From positions 47,345,722 through 47,409,721 of the forward strand of contig NC_085861.1 of NCBI RefSeq assembly GCF_034702125.1: 64,000 nt of DNA. Direction: 5' to 3'. Shown piece after piece: positions 39,195 to 64,000 of the stretch. The DNA comes from Engraulis encrasicolus (lineage: Eukaryota > Chordata > Actinopteri > Clupeiformes > Engraulidae). The first letter of the stretch is position 1. Each line of letters begins with the position of its first letter. The position numbers were made by a program, and so were the translations under genes. Under the pieces are notes generated by a model. It worked only from the letters and a program-made list of their open reading frames with translations. It did no database searches and was not told the origin of the DNA.

Positions 39195-39494
39195 TGGCAG
39201 GGACATTGCTGGCCTGGGTTCATGGTGCTGGGGGTGTGGGGTAAGGGGCAAGTGTTCAACAGTTGCATTAGGAATTGAATCATATGTCATTGAAATACAA
39301 ACGCACTGAAGAAACAAAGCTAAAATTGCATTTTGTCATTTATGAATGCATCACACATTTCCATTTTAGCATAATCCAATGAAGGCGGCAGCCCAACTGG
39401 CTTCTTCATGTGAACAGTGCGTGGTGAGGTGACAATGAAATGCTCAAAGCACAGTCATCGGGTAGCCTAGTCTGTGCAGCTCAATGGTTCCTCT

Positions 39495-39625
39495 GGGAAG
39501 TAAGTGCCTTCTTCAATTTACGCAGGAATTAGAGGCGCTGCAGGGGTTTGTTTCTTTGCCAGTGATGCAGTGTTGGTGGTCCGGGAGAGGTCATTGCTGA
39601 TGCATGTATGCACACACCCAAGGAT
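39495..39625 (-). mobile_element. LINE reverse transcriptase C-terminal fragment
   Basis: On the minus strand it reads H-T-C-I-S-N-D-L-S-R-T-T-N-T-A-S-L-A-K-K and then L-R-K-L-K-K-A in another frame, matching the [12 protein letters not shown] block of the LINE at 2114-3658. It is a small dead piece. Confidence 0.75.
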
Positions 39626-39668
39626 TTTTTTTAACAGGCTTTTACATTGTAATAACGAGTAGGACACA

Positions 39669-39803
<135 letters not shown>

Positions 39804-39931
39804 AGGCCTACTAATTGGTCAACTCTAATTTCACTGCAGGTTTTACTTTTCTATGTTTATGGCCTATTCTTGTTACACCCAGATGAGTGGGAATGTTCAC
39901 TAGCCTAGAGAGCCAAACCCCTACATAGCGT

Positions 39932-40112
39932 CAGGGGCGATGCCAGAAATGTTGGGCCCCATGAAAGATTCGAATTTTGGGCCCCCTTAAGGGCCCCTCT
40001 CAGTGCTTTGCCCCCCTTAAGGGCTCCATCAGAGCTTGGGCCCTTAGAATCTGTACTACTCCACCCCCCCCCCCCCCCCCCCCCCCCCCCTCCCCCCCTA
40101 GCGGCCCCCCTG
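39932..40112. mobile_element. hAT-type MITE upstream of bckdhb
   Basis: This 181-bp element starts CAGGGGCGATGCCAG and ends GGCCCCCCTG. It is flanked by a perfect 8-bp duplication, CATAGCGT (39924-39931 and 40113-40120). It contains a poly-C tract (about 40062-40100). The start resembles that of the larger hAT at 30558-32611. Confidence 0.85.
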
Positions 40113-40399
40113 CATAGCGTACAGCATGTTCACGGCTATTTTTGTGTGGAGAGTAAGTAAATGGATCATGTTGTAACAATCCAACCAGCCTTTGTTATTT
40201 CCAGGCCTTAACATTAGGGCCTACACATCATGCAAAATACCCTACATTAAAGCAAGTAAGTTGGTGTTTTCACTGTAAGTTCTTATGCTGGGCTACAATT
40301 TGAGTCATTCGGCCTATTCTAGGTTTCACAGAGCTGGTGCAGAGCAGACAACTATGAGAGGAATGAAAATGATGAAGAGTAGAACCAAGTGTTAAGCTT

Positions 40400-40536
40400 C
40401 ACACCAAAGCTCAGCTGATCAAGTTGTGTGTGAGGAGCACACTTCAACGCCACCCACCTTTTCAACCAATCGGAGCCGTGTTTTCCAGTTAGATATTACG
40501 ACGTCATTTTCCACTTCCTGGTTGGATGCTGTAACA
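40400..40536 (+). promoter_or_regulatory. bckdhb proximal promoter / 5'UTR
   Basis: Just upstream of the bckdhb start codon are a CCAAT box (40466-40470), a CRE-like ACGTCA (40501-40506) and an ETS-type CTTCCTG (40514-40520). No TATA box is seen. This combination is typical of housekeeping mitochondrial-enzyme promoters. The transcription start is not determinable. Confidence 0.5.
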
Positions 40537-59483
<18,947 letters not shown>

Positions 59484-62085
59484 GTAGGTGGTGCAGCGCT
59501 TTATTTGTTTTGCCACTTATGTTTTAACCCATTTTAGCCTAAACCCCTTTTGGGAAAAGGTGCCCTCTCCCTATTAAAACCTAAACATCTCAGCCTCTGA
59601 AACACGAAATAAGTTGCATTTAGAAGCTAGAACCTTCATTTTGCGCGAGACTGAGTTCATTCAGCTGTAACATACCCACACATTTAATAAAACAGCTAAA
59701 ATCTCAAGAACCTGAATGCAGCGTATATGTCACTCCAGGACATAATGGGTTAATTTGCCATGCTTTTGTAGTTCGAGTCTGTCTTGGTGTTGGTTTGCCA
59801 CACTACCCTAGCCACACTAGACCCACATTCAGCAGCAAGCAAATTTACAACTTGATTCGATTGGGGTCTAGTGAGAAGCACATTTTTGGCTTATTTTTTG
59901 TCTACTCCACAGAACGCAGCTGAATGTTCCCTAGTCATGTTCAATGGATTGTACACCAGTACTGGTTGTTGTATCTCCATGGTGACCAAATAAATGATTG
60001 ACCCCTGCCATATATTTAAACAACAGCAAAAAAAAAAAAAAGAAATGTTATGTACAAGACATTATGACCTGTAATATGCACCCTATGTGCAGATATCACA
60101 CCAGATATCATATGTCCAGATACCACCACCATGTTAAAAGGCCATAACATCCTGTATAGTACTGGCCTGTTAAGTGAGCGGGGTCCCCAGAGTGTCAGTC
60201 TTCTTGGCAGACCAGCATCTCTAGCTTGGCCAGCCTCTCCGCATGGAGGTTACTCCGTACTCTGTGGTGTGTTTACTTGTGAGAGGGTTTTTTGGTGTCT
60301 GAGCCCACTATAGCCACAAGTGGGACAATCTTGGAGCACATTTTGATGGATTGGCTGGATAGAGGGTGCTTAAGGCGATCTCGCCAGTGAAGGAGAAGAG
60401 AGAGTGAAGGAGAGGGACAGAAAGGAGGAGAATTGCTACAGTAAGAGCAGAAGCACATGAGCAGACCTTTGTTCTCCTTGGAAGCTCCTGTTGTGCATGT
60501 GGATGGTGGTAATGGTGATTGTGGTCCATGGTCAATGCATGCTGTGAGGTTTTTTTTTGACAGGGCTTTGACTTTAGATGTTAACCAAAGGATCTGAAAA
60601 AACTCTGAACTTAATAGAAAAGTTAAGAGGAGAGTCTTTTTGAGTGACCTCTGCGCCTCCTTTGTTAGCTTTTTACAGCACATCTACTAAACAGCCCCAC
60701 TGTTTGACAAATGCTGTTACGTAGTATCTCTTTGATATGTTATCGTCCACCTCCCGCCAGCAACAGAACTGCACCGTGGCCTGGGTTGAGTTGAAAACTA
60801 AATGATGACTTATGTTCTCCGACCGCTGGAGATCAAAATCTCCCTACATGTTGATGATTATTTATTTGGGTCAAAGAAAAAAAAAAGTTCCATCCACAAG
60901 AGTTGATTTGTTTTCCGCATTTGCGAACCTGATCCTGGGGTACTGTAACGACGCGCCAAAAGGGTCTACCGCGTGGTGCGCTTTTAAAACGTCTCTGACA
61001 TGTCATTTAGGTGTGCGTGCGCGTGCGCGTGCGTGTGTGTGCGTGTTCTCTTTCTTTCTCTTTTTGCTGAGAGCAAATTTGCCAAACAGACGGGCAAATA
61101 GATTCAGCCATGGTGGCTGTTTTTCCTCGGTTCTTTCGTTCTTAGTCACCCATCAGCTCCCTTCGCTCAGACAAATTTATCCAAGGCTAGCCCCCTATTA
61201 GAGGTCCCCCCTACCCCGCTCGCCCCGGCTGCCAGTTGGGTCTGATCCCTGGCTAAAAGAGCCGTGGGCCTCATCTCTCTTTGCAGGGCTTGTGGGCCTC
61301 AGGCCTGGGATTACATCTTTCGCTCCAAATGGCAGTCTTGATTGTTTTGATCCTGCAAAAGCAGTAAATGACCGTTGGGGAGGGCTCAAGGTGTGTGTGC
61401 GTGTATGTGTGCGCCTGTGTGTGTATGTGTGTGCATGGAAATGAGTTAATGTTTGTGGTTCGGTGGAGTGTTTGTGTGTTTGTGCGTGCGTGCGTGCGTG
61501 TGTCCATCCTGCCAAACAGATGGCTAGGTATTTCAAAGCCTTGCGCTTTCCACCGTCATTCTACTAGGGCTGTTATGACACACATTTAATGGTTTCGTAT
61601 GTACATTGGTTTTGGGGTTATAGTTTCACTTTGGTGCAATGTTTAGTAGATCAGTTAAAACTAACAACCAAAGCCTTGGTTTAGCTCAGGCTAGGTCGGC
61701 AACAGAGGAACATGGAGTCACACTGTTATCACCCACTATGCGGTTAAAACCTCACCTTTTAAACAAGCTGTAACATGTTTCAGTGGCTCCATCACATAAT
61801 GTTCTGTGATTCTACAAAAAAACATCAAACATTTTTTGTAGGCCAGTATTCTACGCCAACATTATGAAAATAGGTCTGGCAATGAGTTAACATGGCAGTT
61901 TCAGTTCCCAACATTTCAACTGTTGTTGGGTTTAGTGTCTTACAAGGAAGTCACAAGCATGCGATTAAAAACAAAAATGTATTGCACCAGTAATGTCTTA
62001 ACTGTTGATCTGCATTTTTTTCAGGTCAGGGTTTGTGTTTAGGTCGGTCATTACGCCTGTCAGTGAATTATGCTGTAGCTGGGCA

Positions 62086-62215
62086 TAGTGACACAGTTGG
62101 CTTAGGGATCTGTACACTAAATCAAATTGCAAACAAGGCGAGTTTCACTTCTCAACCCCCCAGCTCATTTCCTGAATCTGTCTACTGTTCTATCTGATCA
62201 AGTCTAAAACAGAAA
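62086..62215 (+). mobile_element. Degenerate tRNA-derived SINE
   Basis: An A-box-like AGTTGGCTTAGGGATCTG and a C/T-rich body ending CTGTTCTATCTGATCAAG match the family at 22030-22200. The B-box has decayed. Confidence 0.4.
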
Positions 62216-63094
62216 CACACCAAAAAAAGTGAATTCGGGGGGAAAAAACTTGAAGGGTGTTTTTGGGTGAGTGTTTATCAGACACGATCAGCTGATCATC
62301 GCCTTGCCTCCCTCATCCAAAATGACATGCTGATCTTCTGTGGGACAACCCTGTAAGGCCAGCTGACACATCAATGCCTTCTATGGGGTCTCTTTAGCTG
62401 GACTCCTGGGTCCGTGCATAGCCCCTTACCCGGCACTTGGATGTTGTAATAGTCACTGGAAACAACTGAACTACCATAGTTAGTAATACATCAATATGAC
62501 GGGGCCTAACGTAATACATTACGACTTTGTCATTGCCATTCTGATAACAGCTAATTCATAACAGGGGTAGTGTCTTAAGGGATGTTCATGCAGTTGATTT
62601 ATGCCAAGTTACAAATTATACCAAACTATCTAAACTCAAACCGGGCCTTTGGGCATTTTTTTCTTTTGTATCTTTGACCACAGCAATAAATCGATAGCCT
62701 TTTTTAATGTCAAAACAGGCGTGATGGAAAACTGTAAACTCTGTTGCGCAGAGGTTGCTTTTAAGTCAAATCCCTTCTGATGTCAGGGCTGACTGTTTGT
62801 TTGAGGACTGAGGCATTTTCTGTGCGGCCATTGACCGCTCAGTGTGGCTAACCATGGAGAAATGGGACAAAAAACAGCAAATTAAGATGTCTTCCTCATG
62901 TCAACAACACATGCTGCGTTCAGAAAATATGTCATAATTTTTTTCATGCAATTGAGCTCATTACAGAAAGACGCCTACTGACAAGCAACATGTTTCCACA
63001 GTGAGATGGATCATGACTTACTACTGTATGTTCACAACAAGGAAAACTCACAGTACCTATTGTTTGCCCTTACTTATGGTTTACCCTTCATATA

Positions 63095-63420
63095 CACTGT
63101 GTGAGGAATTATTAGGAAAACATGTTTTTTGACCATATTGTCTTTTTTATGCATATTTTCCAACAGGAATCTATATGAACATGAAAACCTATTGGATTTA
63201 AGCATTCCAGACCATACATATTTGTATAAAAAGATAGGGGTGTGGTCGAAGGTGCCCAACACCTTATATCAGGTCTGCATAATTATTAGGCAACTTTGTT
63301 TTCTTCTGGGAAAATGTGCCACAAAATAGATCTAACAAACTCTAGAAGACTTCAAAATTGTCAGACAGACAGGGTGGATGAGCCTGGAACTCTGGAACTC
63401 ATCTGAGTGTGCACATTACT
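63095..63420 (+). mobile_element. Tc1/mariner-like element end
   Basis: CACTGTGTGAGGAATTATTAG after TA, and the internal TGCATAATTATTAGGCAAC (about 63274), resemble fish mariner-type ends. There is no opposite terminus and no transposase. Confidence 0.5.
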
Positions 63421-64000
63421 GATCTAGCCATAGGCTCATCTACCTGGTCCATTAACAGTCACTTTCACTAGTTCATAAAACTATTGAAAAACCTGTCACC
63501 AGAATGGCGTTTCCGCAATCAAAACAATGCCATTTGGTGTGATGGCAACCATCACACGTATTGAATGACTCGTGAAAGAGGAGGTTGTCGTCTTCAAAAT
63601 AAGACCACATCGACTTACTGTGAAACATTGTGTGTGTGGGGGGGGGGGGGGGGGGGGGGGGGTGTCTTCTCACACGGGCCTTTTTTGGGGGGGGGGGGGG
63701 TGTATTCACGCAGCGTAAATGCAAAACGGCAAAACAATGATTACAGTATGACATTGGCGCATGGAGAAACTATAGGCCTGGGCCTACATTTCAGCCATTT
63801 ATATTTTGAGAAATAAGGCTACATAAGATTTTACCCATGACATGTATAATAGTAGTACATTGTCATTGTCAAAAAATGCAGTACAGTGAATCATTTTTGT
63901 TTACAACACAGTTTCATTCGTCCCTCATGCAGGGGTCTATGTAATGAAAACAATAATAAAACAAAATAGGAGCAGAGATAAGAATTTAAGAGCACTGTGA

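Larger units (their letters stand above)
59484..64000. other. bckdhb intron 6 (open at window end)
   Basis: No further bckdhb exon is recognisable. It contains GT/GC-rich microsatellites (61014-61043, 61389-61502), a degenerate tRNA-derived SINE (62086-62215), a Tc1/mariner-like end (63095-63420) and poly-G tracts (63637-63662, 63685-63702). Confidence 0.5.

Noticed and set aside
59484..64000. Search for bckdhb exons 7 onward
   Set aside because: No sequence encoding the expected next conserved blocks was seen; the gene continues outside the window.

Overview
This window is nuclear DNA from a teleost fish. The evidence is spliced vertebrate genes with GT-AG introns, very long (CA)n/(GT)n microsatellites, tRNA-derived and V-SINE-type SINEs, a fish-type non-LTR retrotransposon, and many hAT, Tc1/mariner, Harbinger-like and TTAA-type DNA transposon remnants. 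I cannot name the species. There are no prokaryotic operons, CRISPR arrays, rRNA genes or free-standing tRNA genes.

Three host genes are supported. (1) At the extreme left, on the minus strand, is the first coding exon of nt5c3a (cytosolic pyrimidine 5'-nucleotidase 3A, 5-142); the rest of that gene lies outside the window. (2) At 23574-38522, plus strand, is a complete nine-coding-exon gasdermin E gene (gsdme) whose conceptual product is 457 aa. All exon phases agree across the introns. (3) At 40537-59483 and beyond, plus strand, are the first six coding exons of bckdhb (mitochondrial branched-chain 2-oxoacid dehydrogenase E1 beta), 247 complete codons; the C-terminal exons lie off the right edge. 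nt5c3a and gsdme diverge and are separated by about 23 kb of repeat-rich DNA. gsdme and bckdhb are head-to-tail, about 2 kb apart. They belong to unrelated pathways: pyrimidine nucleotide catabolism, pyroptotic pore formation and BCAA oxidation.

Layout: 0.5-2.0 kb holds a GC-rich cluster of related DNA-element units with a small hAT nested in it. 2.1-5.8 kb is a LINE whose 3'UTR is split by a 1.45-kb DNA element with 216-bp terminal inverted repeats. 6-23 kb is intergenic: MITEs, a tandem duplication, a cysteine-rich pseudogene split by a Harbinger-like insertion, LINE fragments, SINEs and microsatellites. 23.5-38.6 kb is gsdme, with dinucleotide arrays beside most splice sites and a Tc1-derived foldback, a 2-kb hAT and TTAA MITEs in its introns. 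38.6-40.5 kb is a short intergenic stretch with MITEs and a compact TATA-less bckdhb promoter. 40.5-64 kb is bckdhb, with a second 1.45-kb element nested inside a hAT, a perfect 48-bp palindrome, and a pre-miRNA-like hairpin.

The most unusual signals are the near-systematic placement of (GT)n/(CA)n arrays at gsdme splice sites, the 29-bp intronic hairpin in bckdhb, and several clean nested insertions with readable target-site duplications. I found no evidence of a wholly new multi-gene system.
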